Shown here piece after piece: positions 16,896 through 25,793 of a stretch of DNA of 64,000 nt (positions within the stretch are counted from its first letter, which is position 1; every line of letters starts with the position of its first letter). Source of the DNA: Actinoplanes sp. DH11 (GTDB lineage: Bacteria; Actinomycetota; Actinomycetes; Mycobacteriales; Micromonosporaceae); the NCBI RefSeq assembly GCF_020873875.1, contig NZ_JAHWGU010000025.1:62001-126000 (forward strand), given 5' to 3'. The translations under genes were made by a program, and so were the position numbers. Below the pieces are notes generated by a model that did no database searches, had not been told where the DNA came from, and saw only the letters and a list, made by a program, of their open reading frames with translations.

Positions 16896-17800
16896 GACGC
16901 CGCCCCGTCCTCGCCGTAGTGGCGCAGGAACAACTCCTCCAGCGTCGGCGGTGAACTGGTCAGGCTGCGCACGCCGAGCGGCGCCAGCTCGCGGATCACG
17001 GTGTCCAGCCGTGCGGTGTCGACATCGAACCGGGCGTGGTGGTCGGCGATCACCACGTCGTGGACGCCGGCCATGCCGGTGAGCCCGGTGACCGGCCGGC
17101 TCGTCTCCACCGCGATCGACGTGCGGGTCAGGTGGCGCAGCTCGCCGAGGGTGCCGGTCTCGACCGTGCGGCCCAGCCGGATGATGCTCACCCGGTCGCA
17201 GAGCGCTTCGACCTCGGCGAGGATGTGGCTGGACAACAGGACCGTACGCCCCTGGTCCTTGATCTCGTGGACGCACTGCTGGAACACCGCTTCCATCAGC
17301 GGGTCCAGCCCCGAGGTGGGCTCGTCGAGCAGCAGCAGCTCGGCGTCGGAGGCCAGCGCGGCGATCAGCGCGACCTTCTGCCGGTTGCCCTTGGAGTAGG
17401 TGCGTGCCTTCTTGCGCGGGTCCAGGTCGAACCGTTCGAGCAGGTCGTCGCGGCGCCGCCGGTCGGCGCCGCCGCGCAGCCGCCCCAGCAGGTCGATGAC
17501 CTCGCCGCCGGTGATGCCGGGCCACAGGGTGACGTCGCCGGGCACGTAGGCCAGGCGCCGGTGCAACGTGTCGGCGTCGCGCCACGGATCACCGCCGAGC
17601 AGCCGCACCTGGCCGGCGTCGGGGCGCAGCAGACCGAGCAGCACCCGGATGGCGGTGGTCTTGCCGCTGCCGTTGGGCCCGAGGAAACCGTGCACCTCGC
17701 CCTCGGCCACGGTCAGGTCGAGCCCGTCGAGGGCCTTGGTGACCCCGAAGGACTTGTGCACGGCGGTGATCTCGATCGCGGCTTGCGGGGACGTGCCCAT
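16892..17800 (-). CDS. ABC transporter ATP-binding protein
   Basis: 302-residue ATPase. Walker A GPNGSGKTT (about 44-52), signature YSKGNRQKV, Walker B ELLLLDEPTSGLDP and switch LLSSHILAEVEALCDR are all intact; the first domain ends with RTVETGTL and a variable C-terminal domain of about 80 residues follows. Drug-resistance (DrrA-like) type. It overlaps the permease start by four bases and has no gene on its left strand for 140 bp, so the ABC operon promoter should lie in 17801-17940. Confidence 0.93.
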   Translation of the reverse strand: MGTSPQAAIEITAVHKSFGVTKALDGLDLTVAEGEVHGFLGPNGSGKTTAIRVLLGLLRPDAGQVRLLGGDPWRDADTLHRRLAYVPGDVTLWPGITGGEVIDLLGRLRGGADRRRRDDLLERFDLDPRKKARTYSKGNRQKVALIAALASDAELLLLDEPTSGLDPLMEAVFQQCVHEIKDQGRTVLLSSHILAEVEALCDRVSIIRLGRTVETGTLGELRHLTRTSIAVETSRPVTGLTGMAGVHDVVIADHHARFDVDTARLDTVIRELAPLGVRSLTSSPPTLEELFLRHYGEDGAAS

Positions 17801-17940
17801 GTCAGCTCCTCGGCGGAGGGACAACGCAGTACGGATCCGGGCGGCGGCCGCCGGCCCGGCATTCCGGCACTCCAGAGGCACGGTACGCCGCCCCGGCAAC
17901 CGGCGGTGCCCCGCGACCGGGCACCGCCGAGCCGCCGCGC

Positions 17941-18834
17941 TCAGGACGTGGGGACGGTGATCTCCTGGTCACCGATGACGGCGAGGAGCCGCAGCTTCTC
18001 GTAGCTCTCGCTGCCGGGCGCGGCGGTGTAGACGAGCAGCGAATGCCCCTGATCGGGGTCGAGCAACGCCTGGCACGTCAGTTCCAGGGCACCGACCTCG
18101 GGGTGGACGAAGCGTTTCACGTGGGCGTACCGGACCCCGATCTCGTGCTCGCCCCACACGGCCCGGAACTCCTCGTTCTGCTCCAGCAGCAGGTTCTGCA
18201 GGTGGGCGGCCCACGAGCCGGGCCCGCGCACGGTGACGACCCGGCGCAGCCCGGCGGCGAAGACGCGGGAGTGCAGCGGATGGTCGTCGGGGTGGTAGCG
18301 GGCCCGGCAGGCGGGGTCGGTGAACCACCGGTACCCGATGCTGCGGGCCGGGCCGGTGAACCGGGTGAGGTCGCCGGTCAGGGCGAGCCCGAGCCGGTTC
18401 TGCCGCAGGGTTTCGCCGAGTTCGGTGACGATCTCCGCGGGGGTGTCGGCGAGCCGGTCGAAGATGCGCAGCAGCCCCGGGCTGATGTGTTCGCCGGCCG
18501 GACCGCGGGTGGGTGGCTGGTGCCCGGCGAGGCGGAACAGGTGGTCACGTTCGTCGTGGGACAGGTGCAGGCCCTGCGCGATCGAGGCGATCATCTGTTC
18601 GGAGGGGTGCGGGCCACGCTCGCGTTCGAGCCGGCTGTAGTAGTCGGCGGAGATGTGGCAGAGCGTGGCTACCTCCTCCCGCCGGAGACCGGACGTGCGG
18701 CGGCGCTGCCCGCGGGGCAGGCCGACGTCCTCGGGTTGCAGTGACCCGCGGCGCCGGCGCAGGAACTCGGCGAGCCCGGCTCGATCAATGGGCACGGTGT
18801 CCTCCCGGTTGCCGGCTCGATGCGGTTCTGTCAC
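17941..18834 (-). CDS. XRE-family regulator with MmyB-like ligand domain
   Basis: 297-residue regulator. Helix-turn-helix at about 20-85 with RRRGSLQPEDVGLPRGQRRR, TSGLRREEVATLCHISADYY and SRLERERGPHPSEQMI, the standard head of this actinobacterial group, followed by the MmyB-like PAS domain (about 105-290) thought to bind a fatty acid or similar ligand. It starts 10 bp after the end of the SDR gene on the same strand, so the oxidoreductase and regulator probably form one transcript. A second protein of this type lies at 46.5 kb, also just downstream of an oxidoreductase. Confidence 0.9.
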   Translation of the reverse strand: MTEPHRAGNREDTVPIDRAGLAEFLRRRRGSLQPEDVGLPRGQRRRTSGLRREEVATLCHISADYYSRLERERGPHPSEQMIASIAQGLHLSHDERDHLFRLAGHQPPTRGPAGEHISPGLLRIFDRLADTPAEIVTELGETLRQNRLGLALTGDLTRFTGPARSIGYRWFTDPACRARYHPDDHPLHSRVFAAGLRRVVTVRGPGSWAAHLQNLLLEQNEEFRAVWGEHEIGVRYAHVKRFVHPEVGALELTCQALLDPDQGHSLLVYTAAPGSESYEKLRLLAVIGDQEITVPTS

Positions 18835-18844
18835 TGAGGCCGCT

Positions 18845-19789
18845 CTACCACTGAGGCTGCGGTGCGAACGCCTCGATCAGTTTCTCCGAGACCTGCCACA
18901 CGCGTACGGCGTCGGACTCACTGCGCAGGCGCGAGTAGAGCTTCTGCTCGGCCGGCGGACCGCCGAGGTGCCCTGGCCCGCCGGGACCGTAGAAGGCGCC
19001 GTCGCGTCCGGCGGTGGCGGCGTACACGGCCGGCAGTGCCGCCGACGCGGCGGTGCCGAGCAGGATGCCGCGTGCGGACAGCACGCCGATGAGCCGGCGG
19101 CCCGCGGTCTCCCGGGACCGGCCTACCTCCGGGCGGGCGGCCAGCAGGCTGGTCGGGGCGACACCGGGATGCGACACGTTGCTGGTGATGCCCCAGCCGT
19201 GCAGCCGGCTGCGCCGGGCCAGTTCCAGGCCGAACAACCCGAAGGCGATCTTCGACTGGCTGTAGGCGCGCATCCCGTCGTACGAGCGTTCCCAGTTGAG
19301 GTCGTCCCAGTTGACGGCGTTCGAGTTCGCCGCGACGCTGATCTGGCCGGTGACTCGTGCCCGGCCCGCGCGCAGCAGCGGCATCAGGTGCGCGACCAGG
19401 GCGAAGTGGCCGAGGTGGTTGGTGCCGAACTGGAGCTCGAATCCGTCGGCGGTGGTCTGCCGTTCCGGGGGCGTCATCACCCCGGCGTTGTTGATCAGCA
19501 GGTGGATCGGCTCGTTCTCCCGCCGCAGTTCCTCGCCGAGCGCGGCCACCGACGCCAGGGACGAGAGGTCGAGGGCGCGCAGGGACAGGTCGGCGGCCGG
19601 CGTGCGCCGCTTGATCTCGGCGATCGCCGATTCGCCCTTGGCCGCGTTGCGGACCGGCAGGACGACGGCGGCCCCGGCGGCGGCGAGGCGCGCGGCGATC
19701 TCGAGGCCGATGCCGTCGCTGGCTCCGGTGACGACGGCACGCCTGCCGGTGAGGTCGGGGACGGTGATGGTGGGCTGTCTGCGTGGCAT
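18845..19789 (-). CDS. Short-chain dehydrogenase/reductase
   Basis: 314-residue NAD(P)-dependent oxidoreductase. Cofactor motif VVTGASDGIGLEIAARLA (TGxxxGxG), then LLINNAGVM (NNAG) and the substrate strand SVAANSNAVNWDDL. The catalytic YSQSKIAFGLF gives YxxxK; the preceding serine lies in the QISVAANS strand. Closest in style to the RDH/WW-domain-oxidoreductase-like SDRs common in actinomycetes. The ATG at 19789 is chosen over a GTG at 19825. Substrate unknown. Likely cotranscribed with the XRE regulator. Confidence 0.9.
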   Translation of the reverse strand: MPRRQPTITVPDLTGRRAVVTGASDGIGLEIAARLAAAGAAVVLPVRNAAKGESAIAEIKRRTPAADLSLRALDLSSLASVAALGEELRRENEPIHLLINNAGVMTPPERQTTADGFELQFGTNHLGHFALVAHLMPLLRAGRARVTGQISVAANSNAVNWDDLNWERSYDGMRAYSQSKIAFGLFGLELARRSRLHGWGITSNVSHPGVAPTSLLAARPEVGRSRETAGRRLIGVLSARGILLGTAASAALPAVYAATAGRDGAFYGPGGPGHLGGPPAEQKLYSRLRSESDAVRVWQVSEKLIEAFAPQPQW

Positions 19790-19863
19790 GGCACCAGGAT
19801 GCGGCGGGTCGCGAAAGTTAGCCACGGCCCGCCGATCCCAGGCTGAGCGAGCCTCCCCGCGTT

Positions 19864-19905
19864 GCGCGGGTCAGGCAGCGCGGGTCAGGCAGCGCGGGTC
19901 AGGCC
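19864..19905. repeat. Three tandem 14-bp repeats over a stop codon
   Basis: GCGCGGGTCAGGCA is repeated at 19864, 19878 and 19892 (last base differs in copy 3). Each copy carries the complement of a TGA stop, and the real stop of the CAP-domain gene (19899-19901) lies in copy 3. It looks like slipped duplication of the gene's 3' end. Confidence 0.85.
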
Positions 19906-20726
19906 GGTGCGGCGAAGTTCTGGGTCCAGTACTGGGTGCCCGAGGAGGACTTCGCCAGGCCGACGCCGATCTCCTCGTAGCCGCAGTTGAGGATGTTGGC
20001 CTTGTGCCCGGGGCTGTTCATCCAGCCGTCCATGACGCTGGCCGCGCTGGGGTAACCGGCGGCCACGTTCTCGCCGACGCTGCGCCACCGGTAGCCCTCG
20101 GCGGTGACCCGGTCGCCCATGCTCGCCTCGCCGGGCAGCTGGTGCGACATGCTGTTCTGCTCGGCCTGCAGCTCGGAGTGCTTCTGCGCCGCCGCGTCCA
20201 GGCGCGACTCGCTCTCCAGGCCGGAGCAGCCGGCCTTCTGCCGTTCCGCGTTGACCAGCCGGACCACCTCGGCGGTGACCGAGTTCGACGCGCCGGAGTC
20301 GTTGCCGCCACCGGACGGCGCCTCGGTGGTGCGGCTCGGTTCCGGCGCGGGCGTCCGGGTGCGCTTCTTGGTCGCGGACGGCTTGGGCCGGGCCTGCGAC
20401 GTGATGGTGGCCGAGGCGCTCGCCGACGGCGCGGGTCGGCTCGACGCGGCGGTCGACGGGGTGACCGACGCCGACGGCGCGACCGACGGCGACGCGGAGG
20501 CCGAGGCCGGGGTGGACGGTGACGCGCCCGCCGAGGTGCCCGGCGCCGCCTCGGGTGCGGCGGCGCCGGCCGTGGCGACGGTGTCCGGTGTGGTCGCGGC
20601 CAGACGGATCTCCCGGTCCCCGGAGCTGCTGCCCGCGACGATGGCGGCCGAGCCGGCACCGATCAGCCCGAGGGCCCCCAGGGCCGTCAGGGCGTAGCGA
20701 ATCCGCGGATTGGGTGGGGTGGGCAC
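19899..20726 (-). CDS. Secreted CAP-domain (SCP/PR1-like) protein
   Basis: 275-residue exported protein. An N-terminal membrane/signal segment (about 9-32, YALTALGALGLIGAGSAAIVAG) precedes a long Ala/Ser/Pro-rich low-complexity linker (about 45-145) and a CAP domain: VRLVNAERQKAGCSGL, HSELQAEQNSMSHQ, VGENVAAGYPSAASVMDGW and MNSPGHKANILNCGYEEIG. Bacterial CAP proteins of this type are widespread extracellular proteins of uncertain activity. GTG start with GAGGTG seven bases upstream. The linker probably spans the cell wall. Confidence 0.9.
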   Translation of the reverse strand: MPTPPNPRIRYALTALGALGLIGAGSAAIVAGSSSGDREIRLAATTPDTVATAGAAAPEAAPGTSAGASPSTPASASASPSVAPSASVTPSTAASSRPAPSASASATITSQARPKPSATKKRTRTPAPEPSRTTEAPSGGGNDSGASNSVTAEVVRLVNAERQKAGCSGLESESRLDAAAQKHSELQAEQNSMSHQLPGEASMGDRVTAEGYRWRSVGENVAAGYPSAASVMDGWMNSPGHKANILNCGYEEIGVGLAKSSSGTQYWTQNFAAPA

Positions 20727-20915
20727 GAACTTTCACCTCGTCGACTCGGGTGGCAGCGGCGACGCTGCCGGATCTTCCAGATGCAGGAAGCGGCCGACCT
20801 ACTGTTCACCGCGAGAACGGCGAAAGATCAAAACTAAGGAATCTCTAAGGTTCGACTAATCGAAATGTAATGCGGCGCTTGGAGGGAGCTGAAGACCGGT
20901 CCGGACGGTTAGGCG
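20727..20915. promoter_or_regulatory. Promoter region of the CAP-domain gene
   Basis: 189-bp spacer that is unusually AT-rich at 20820-20875 for this DNA. It contains the inverted repeat TTCGACTAATCGAA (20851-20864) and two CTAAGG hexamers 13 bp apart (20834, 20845). The minus-strand promoter of the CAP-domain gene probably lies here, about 100-140 bp from its start, leaving a leader. No known riboswitch core was recognised. Confidence 0.45.
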
Positions 20916-23900
20916 TCAGCGGGATGCGGACCGCTGCTCGCGGCGCTGGATCTTGGTGGCGTACATGGCGGCGTCGGCCTGCTCGACGGCACCGGCGAAG
21001 CCGCCTGCCATGGTGACCGCGGCCCATCCGATCGAGCCTTCGACCCCGGCGGCCTCGAGTTCGGCATGGACGCGGGCGACAACGAGGGGCGCCTGGTCCT
21101 CCGGGCAGTGGGTCAGTAGGAGACCGAACTCGTCACCGCCGAGCCGGGCGACGACGTCGCTCTCCCGCAGGGCACGCTGCACGGCGATGGCAGCGGCCAC
21201 CAGGTAGGCGTCACCGGCGGCGTGCCCCCGGGTGTCGTTGACAGCTTTGAGCCCGTCGAGGTCGAGCATGGCGATCACGGTGGGGTCGGCGAGCCGGGCG
21301 TACCGGGTCTCGGCCTGCTGGACGGCTCGCTGCCAGGCGCGCCGGTTCGGCAACCCGGTCAGCGCATCGGTCTCCGCGCTCAGCTGCTCGCGCAGCAACG
21401 CGTCCGAGGACCGGTTCTGGGCCCGATCCGCGGCCAGGACCGTGGTGAGCAGTTGACCGAGCAGGGCGAGCAACGGCTCGGCGGTGACCATGCGCGGGTC
21501 GCCGGTGTGCGTCTGCGGGTCGAGGCCGCAGATCGCGCCGAACAGGGTGCCGTCGGGTTCGGTGATGACCACCCCGGCGTAGGTGCCGATGTCGATGAGG
21601 TCGTTGACACCGGCGTTCGCGTACGCGGGCACGGACCGGGCGTCCCGGGCCACCGCCGGTGCCGTCCCGGCGGCCATGTGAATGCAGTAACTCGCCTCCC
21701 ACGGGTGGCTGTCGCCCTGTCGCAGGCCGTACCCGTTGTCGGGGTCCAGGTAGAGGTAGGTCTGTCGGCCGTTCTCGACGCGCGTGACGGCCCAGAAGGC
21801 CAGCGGCATCTGCTCGTGCAGGTAGTCCAGCACCAGGTGCGCGGCGAATTCGAAGGTCGCCGCGGGAGCCAGGGTCGGTGCCTCGCTCACGGAAGCCGGG
21901 ACCGGTACTGGTGCTGGTGCCGGGCTCTGGTCCGGCGGGCGGGTGGCGGCCTCGTCGGGCTCCGGCGCCGGCAGGGCGGACGCGTCGGCGGGCAGGGTCA
22001 CGGTGATGCGGGTGCCCCGCCCGGCCGGGTTGGGGGCGGCGTGGATGGTTCCACCGTGCCGCTGCACCACGCGCTTGCAGATGCCCAGGCCCAGACCGGT
22101 GCCGGCGTACCCCTCCGACCGGTGCGCCCGGTGGAAGTCGTCGAAGACGGCCTCGTGCTGGCCGTCCGGGATGCCGACGCCGTTGTCGTCGATCGTGACC
22201 GTGACAATCGCGTCGGCGTGGCCGGTACCGACGACGATGTGCGGGACCACGCCGGGCGCGGTGTACTTGATGGCGTTGCCGATCAGGTTCTCGAACAGCT
22301 GACGCACCAGCACCGGGTCGGCGTGCACGGGGTGCAGCTCGCCGATGCGGAACGTGGGTACCGGGGTGTCGTTGCTCTGCGCCTGGTCGATCCGGGCCAT
22401 GGCGATGTCGTTGACCAGCTCACCCAGGTCGACGGGGGCGGGTGACATCGTGGCGTCGCGGGCGGTGGTGTACTCCAGCAAGTCATTGATCATGTTGCGC
22501 ATGCGGCCGGCGGCCCGGTGGATCCGGCGCACCGGGTCCGCCAGCGGGGCGGTGACCCGCTGGTCGGCGGCCTCCTCGATCATCTCGGCGAGCGCCTCGC
22601 TCCAGCCCTCGACGGTGGTGAGCGGGTTCTGCAGGTCGTGGGCGACGACACCGGCGAAGGACGCCAGCTCGTTGCGGTGGCGGCGTTCCGCGGTGACGTC
22701 GTGGAAGACGCTGACGGCGTACCGCGTACCGTCGCCTTCGCCGGGCAGGGCGGTGGCGCTGACGCTCAGCAGGCGCCCCTCCGGCACGCCCGGATTGCGG
22801 ACCAGGATGTCCATGTTCCGGACGTCCCGGCCGGCCAGCGCTCGCCGGTAGGGCATCTCGTCCGGCGCCAGCGGGCGGCCGTCCGGGTGGAACAAGCCGT
22901 AGAAGTCGGGCTTGGCGATCCGGTCGGACGCGCTGACGACGCCGCCGACGAGCCGGCGCACCGCGGGGTTGCGCAGCAGGAAGCGGCCCTGTGCGTCGAC
23001 CACCGTGAGGCCTTCCGCCATCGAGTCGACGATGGTGCTCATCATCCGGGCCTGCCGGGCTGCCGCATGCTCGGCGGCGCGCAGCTGGGCCACCAGCTCC
23101 CGGCGCTCGTCGCGGCCGATGGCCAGGGCCAGCCCGACCAGGGCGATCATGCCGACGAACGCCTGCGCCACCATGGCCCGGGCGGCATGCGACTCGATCT
23201 GCGCGAACTGCCCGGTGCCGTGCAGGGTGAACAGCACCGCCACGGAGCCGAACACCAGGTCGTGCAGGGCGACGAAGGTGGTGTGCAGCCGCAGCCCCGC
23301 CCAGATCGTCAGGACGACGACCATGAAGGCCAGTGGCAACTGATGACCGGCACCGAAGACCACCACGTAGACGACGGCGGAGAGCGTCACCAGGGTCACG
23401 TACTCCAGCCGCCGCCGCAGCGGGACGGCCGCCCAATGGGCACGGATGCCGGCCCGGGGCGTCGTCCGGCGGTACGCGTGCAGCATCGCGCCGATCCGGA
23501 TGCCCGCCGCGCCGATCAGCAGGATGCTCACCGTGTTGCGGGTCAGCCACACCGCTGTCGCCGGCCACGAGTAGACGCCGTTGACCACCCAGACCCCGGT
23601 GGGTCCGAGCAGCGCCCCGCACGCGGTGCTGATGAACGCCGCGGCCGTCACCCGCCACAGCTCCGGGAGCCGGGACAACGACCGGGTTCCGCCGCCGCCC
23701 CAGACCTGCGGCAGCCACCGGTCCACCAGCCAGGCGAAGACCGCGGCCTGCGTCACGTTGGCCGCGGCGAACCAGACCACCAGCGACGCCGACGCCCCCG
23801 TCGCCATGTTGATCACTGCCGTGGCTGCGCACAGCGCCAGCACGTCCAGAATCCGCCAGCGCGACCGGTACTGGACGACTCCCCACACCGCCGAGACTCC

Positions 23901-24023
23901 CGCGGCCGGCCAGACCAGGCTCAGGTTCGTCTCGTCCATGACCGTCAGGCGCCCGGCGTAGGTGGCGGCCATGTAGGCGACGACGAACGCGAGCGTCCGC
24001 AGGACGGACGGCACGAAGCTCAT
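20916..24023 (-). CDS. MASE1-PAS-histidine kinase-GAF-GGDEF hybrid sensor
   Basis: 1035-residue membrane sensor. Eight or more helices of a MASE1 domain (about 5-305) end in a linker helix; a PAS domain follows (about 325-445, with VVDAQGRFLLRNPA), then a HisKA segment with phospho-acceptor H462 in VVAHDLQNPL, an ATPase domain (N-box ENLIGNAIKY about 578-587, DDNGVGI, GTGLGLGICKRV), a Pro/Ala linker (685-720), a GAF domain (about 722-865) and a diguanylate cyclase with intact RLGGDEF (960-966). No RxxD product-inhibition site is obvious before GGDEF. It could couple a membrane or redox signal to phosphotransfer and c-di-GMP. No receiver partner is adjacent. Confidence 0.93.
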   Translation of the reverse strand: MSFVPSVLRTLAFVVAYMAATYAGRLTVMDETNLSLVWPAAGVSAVWGVVQYRSRWRILDVLALCAATAVINMATGASASLVVWFAAANVTQAAVFAWLVDRWLPQVWGGGGTRSLSRLPELWRVTAAAFISTACGALLGPTGVWVVNGVYSWPATAVWLTRNTVSILLIGAAGIRIGAMLHAYRRTTPRAGIRAHWAAVPLRRRLEYVTLVTLSAVVYVVVFGAGHQLPLAFMVVVLTIWAGLRLHTTFVALHDLVFGSVAVLFTLHGTGQFAQIESHAARAMVAQAFVGMIALVGLALAIGRDERRELVAQLRAAEHAAARQARMMSTIVDSMAEGLTVVDAQGRFLLRNPAVRRLVGGVVSASDRIAKPDFYGLFHPDGRPLAPDEMPYRRALAGRDVRNMDILVRNPGVPEGRLLSVSATALPGEGDGTRYAVSVFHDVTAERRHRNELASFAGVVAHDLQNPLTTVEGWSEALAEMIEEAADQRVTAPLADPVRRIHRAAGRMRNMINDLLEYTTARDATMSPAPVDLGELVNDIAMARIDQAQSNDTPVPTFRIGELHPVHADPVLVRQLFENLIGNAIKYTAPGVVPHIVVGTGHADAIVTVTIDDNGVGIPDGQHEAVFDDFHRAHRSEGYAGTGLGLGICKRVVQRHGGTIHAAPNPAGRGTRITVTLPADASALPAPEPDEAATRPPDQSPAPAPVPVPASVSEAPTLAPAATFEFAAHLVLDYLHEQMPLAFWAVTRVENGRQTYLYLDPDNGYGLRQGDSHPWEASYCIHMAAGTAPAVARDARSVPAYANAGVNDLIDIGTYAGVVITEPDGTLFGAICGLDPQTHTGDPRMVTAEPLLALLGQLLTTVLAADRAQNRSSDALLREQLSAETDALTGLPNRRAWQRAVQQAETRYARLADPTVIAMLDLDGLKAVNDTRGHAAGDAYLVAAAIAVQRALRESDVVARLGGDEFGLLLTHCPEDQAPLVVARVHAELEAAGVEGSIGWAAVTMAGGFAGAVEQADAAMYATKIQRREQRSASR

Positions 24024-24194
24024 CGGCTGCTCCCCCGCTCACGAACCCGGGCATCACGAGGGCATGGCCGCGCCACAGCCGGCCCCTGTCCGGATCTTCG
24101 GCCACGAACGGCGATCCGTGAGAGACTTCTCCGTAAGCGTCCCGTAAGGCCTTGCCCCTGGCGCGCCCCGGCGGCGGGACGGTTGACTGGCCCG
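24024..24194. promoter_or_regulatory. Divergent promoter region with CCGTAAG direct repeats
   Basis: Spacer between the hybrid sensor and DM13 genes. CCGTAAG occurs at 24131-24137 and 24142-24148, an 11-bp period (one helical turn), the geometry used by OmpR-type response regulators. It lies about 50 bp before the DM13 start. The OmpR-type regulator at 25786-26481 is a candidate binder; this is inference. Confidence 0.45.
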
Positions 24195-24755
24195 ATGATC
24201 CGCAGATTGCTCACCACACCGGTCACCTGGATCGTCGTCGTGGTCCTCGGGGCCGCCGCGCTGTACTGGTTCCAGCCGTGGCGGCTGTTCACCGACACCA
24301 CCGTGAGCGAGTCGCTGACCGTCGTGGCGTCCGCGGCACCGCGGGAGTCCGCCTCCGGCTCCCCCGTCCCGGCCGCGTCGAGCTCCCCCAGTCCGGCGGC
24401 ACCCGGTCCGGTGGTGATCAAGCAGGGCACGTTCGTGACCCATGAGCACGACACCACCGGCACCGCCCGGATCATCCGCGAGCCCGACGGCAGCCACCGG
24501 CTCGAACTGGCCGGCCTGAACACCAGCGACGGACCGGATCTGCGGGTCTGGTTGTCCGACCAGCCGGTGCGCACCGGCACCGCGGGGTGGCGAGTCTTCG
24601 ACGACGGCGAGTACGCCGAGCTGGGCAAGCTCAAGGGCAACCGGGGCGATCAGGTCTACCGGATCGGCGCCGGCGTGGACCCGGCCGGGTTCAGCAGCGT
24701 CAGCATCTGGTGCAAGCGGTTCGCCGTGTCGTTCGGGGCGGCGGCGCTCGCCTGA
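24195..24755 (+). CDS. Membrane-anchored DM13-domain protein
   Basis: 186-residue protein with one N-terminal helix (about 10-27, TPVTWIVVVVLGAAALYWF) and a Ser/Pro/Ala linker (45-70). The rest is a DM13 domain: VVIKQGTFVTHEHDTTGTAR, LELAGLNTSDGPDLRVWLS and GNRGDQVYRIGAGVD, ending with the typical SVSIWCKRFAVSFGAAAL including the single conserved Cys. DM13 domains have been proposed to act in redox or electron transfer outside the membrane. It ends 24 bp from the convergent histidine kinase. Confidence 0.9.
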   Translation: MIRRLLTTPVTWIVVVVLGAAALYWFQPWRLFTDTTVSESLTVVASAAPRESASGSPVPAASSSPSPAAPGPVVIKQGTFVTHEHDTTGTARIIREPDGSHRLELAGLNTSDGPDLRVWLSDQPVRTGTAGWRVFDDGEYAELGKLKGNRGDQVYRIGAGVDPAGFSSVSIWCKRFAVSFGAAALA

Positions 24756-24779
24756 CAGCCGTACCCGGTCCGGTGGCGG

Positions 24780-25793
24780 TCACCGCGAGACGTCCGGCAG
24801 GCGTACCTCGAAGCGGCAGCCCCCGGCGACGTTGCCGGCGGCGACCTGCCCGCCGTGTGCTTCCACCAGGCCCCGCACGATGGCCAGGCCGAGCCCGCCA
24901 CCACCGGCACCGTCCGGGGTACGCGCCCGGCTGCCCCGGAACGCCACGTCGAAGACGCGAGGCAGGTCGTCGTCCGGGATGCCGCCGCAGCTGTCGGAGA
25001 CGGCCAGCCACACCTGCGGCCCGTCACGGCCGGCGTCGACGCGGACCGACCCGTGCGGCGGCGTGTACCGCACCGCGTTGGCGAGCAGGTTGCCGACGAT
25101 CCGGTTGAGTTCGGGCGCGCCGGCGGTGACCATCGGCCACCCGGCGCCGCCGGCCTCGACCGTGATGCCCCGGTGGACGGCCAGCGGCGTCACCGCCGCG
25201 ACAGCGTCCGAGACGACGTCGCCGAGCGGCAGGTGGGCCGGTGTGAGCCGCAGCGCGCCGGCGTGGATGCGGGACAGTTCGAACAGGTCATCGACGAGCG
25301 CACTCATCCGGTCGGTCTCGGCACGGATCCGGCCGTGGTACTCGGCGACGGCCGGCGGGTCGGCCACCACACCGTCCTGCAGCGCCTCGGCCATCGCCCG
25401 CAGACCCGCGAGGGGGGTACGCAGGTCGTGCGAGACCCAGGCGACCAGTTCCCGGCGGCCGGCCTCCATCCGCCGCTCCCGTTCCCGGGCCTGAGCGGCC
25501 CAGACGGCCGCCGTGGCCAGCCGCCGGCCGAAGACGAAGCCCAGGGTGAGGCTGACCGCCGCCGACGCGGCGACGGTGATCAGCACGACCTGCAGGTCGT
25601 GCCCGGACAGGAACATCGCCTGCGCCACGGTGACGACCCCGGCGACCACCGCGGCGACCGTGACCAGCAGCAGCACACACACGTGCACGGTGATCGAGCG
25701 GCCGGGCAGCAACCGCAGCAGGCCCGCCCCGAGCAGCCCGACCACGGCACCGGCGGTCAGCGCGTAGAGGCCGATCAGCAGGACGTCACGCAT
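24780..25793 (-). CDS. Sensor histidine kinase
   Basis: 337-residue kinase with three N-terminal helices (about 5-29, 36-60, 68-90) and almost no extracellular loop. The H-box is LVAWVSHDLRTPLAGLR with H122; N-box NRIVGNLLANAVRY, G1 VSDSCGGIP, and GGGGLGLAIVRGLV are complete. The short loops suggest sensing within the membrane. Its start overlaps the end of the OmpR-type regulator by 8 bp, so they form a pair; the potassium channel gene lies 60 bp further upstream. Confidence 0.93.
   Translation of the reverse strand: MRDVLLIGLYALTAGAVVGLLGAGLLRLLPGRSITVHVCVLLLVTVAAVVAGVVTVAQAMFLSGHDLQVVLITVAASAAVSLTLGFVFGRRLATAAVWAAQARERERRMEAGRRELVAWVSHDLRTPLAGLRAMAEALQDGVVADPPAVAEYHGRIRAETDRMSALVDDLFELSRIHAGALRLTPAHLPLGDVVSDAVAAVTPLAVHRGITVEAGGAGWPMVTAGAPELNRIVGNLLANAVRYTPPHGSVRVDAGRDGPQVWLAVSDSCGGIPDDDLPRVFDVAFRGSRARTPDGAGGGGLGLAIVRGLVEAHGGQVAAGNVAGGCRFEVRLPDVSR

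Noticed and set aside
20820..20880. Possible c-di-AMP riboswitch before the CAP-domain gene
   Set aside because: The AT-rich stretch has palindromes, but none of the conserved ydaO-type core sequences was found.
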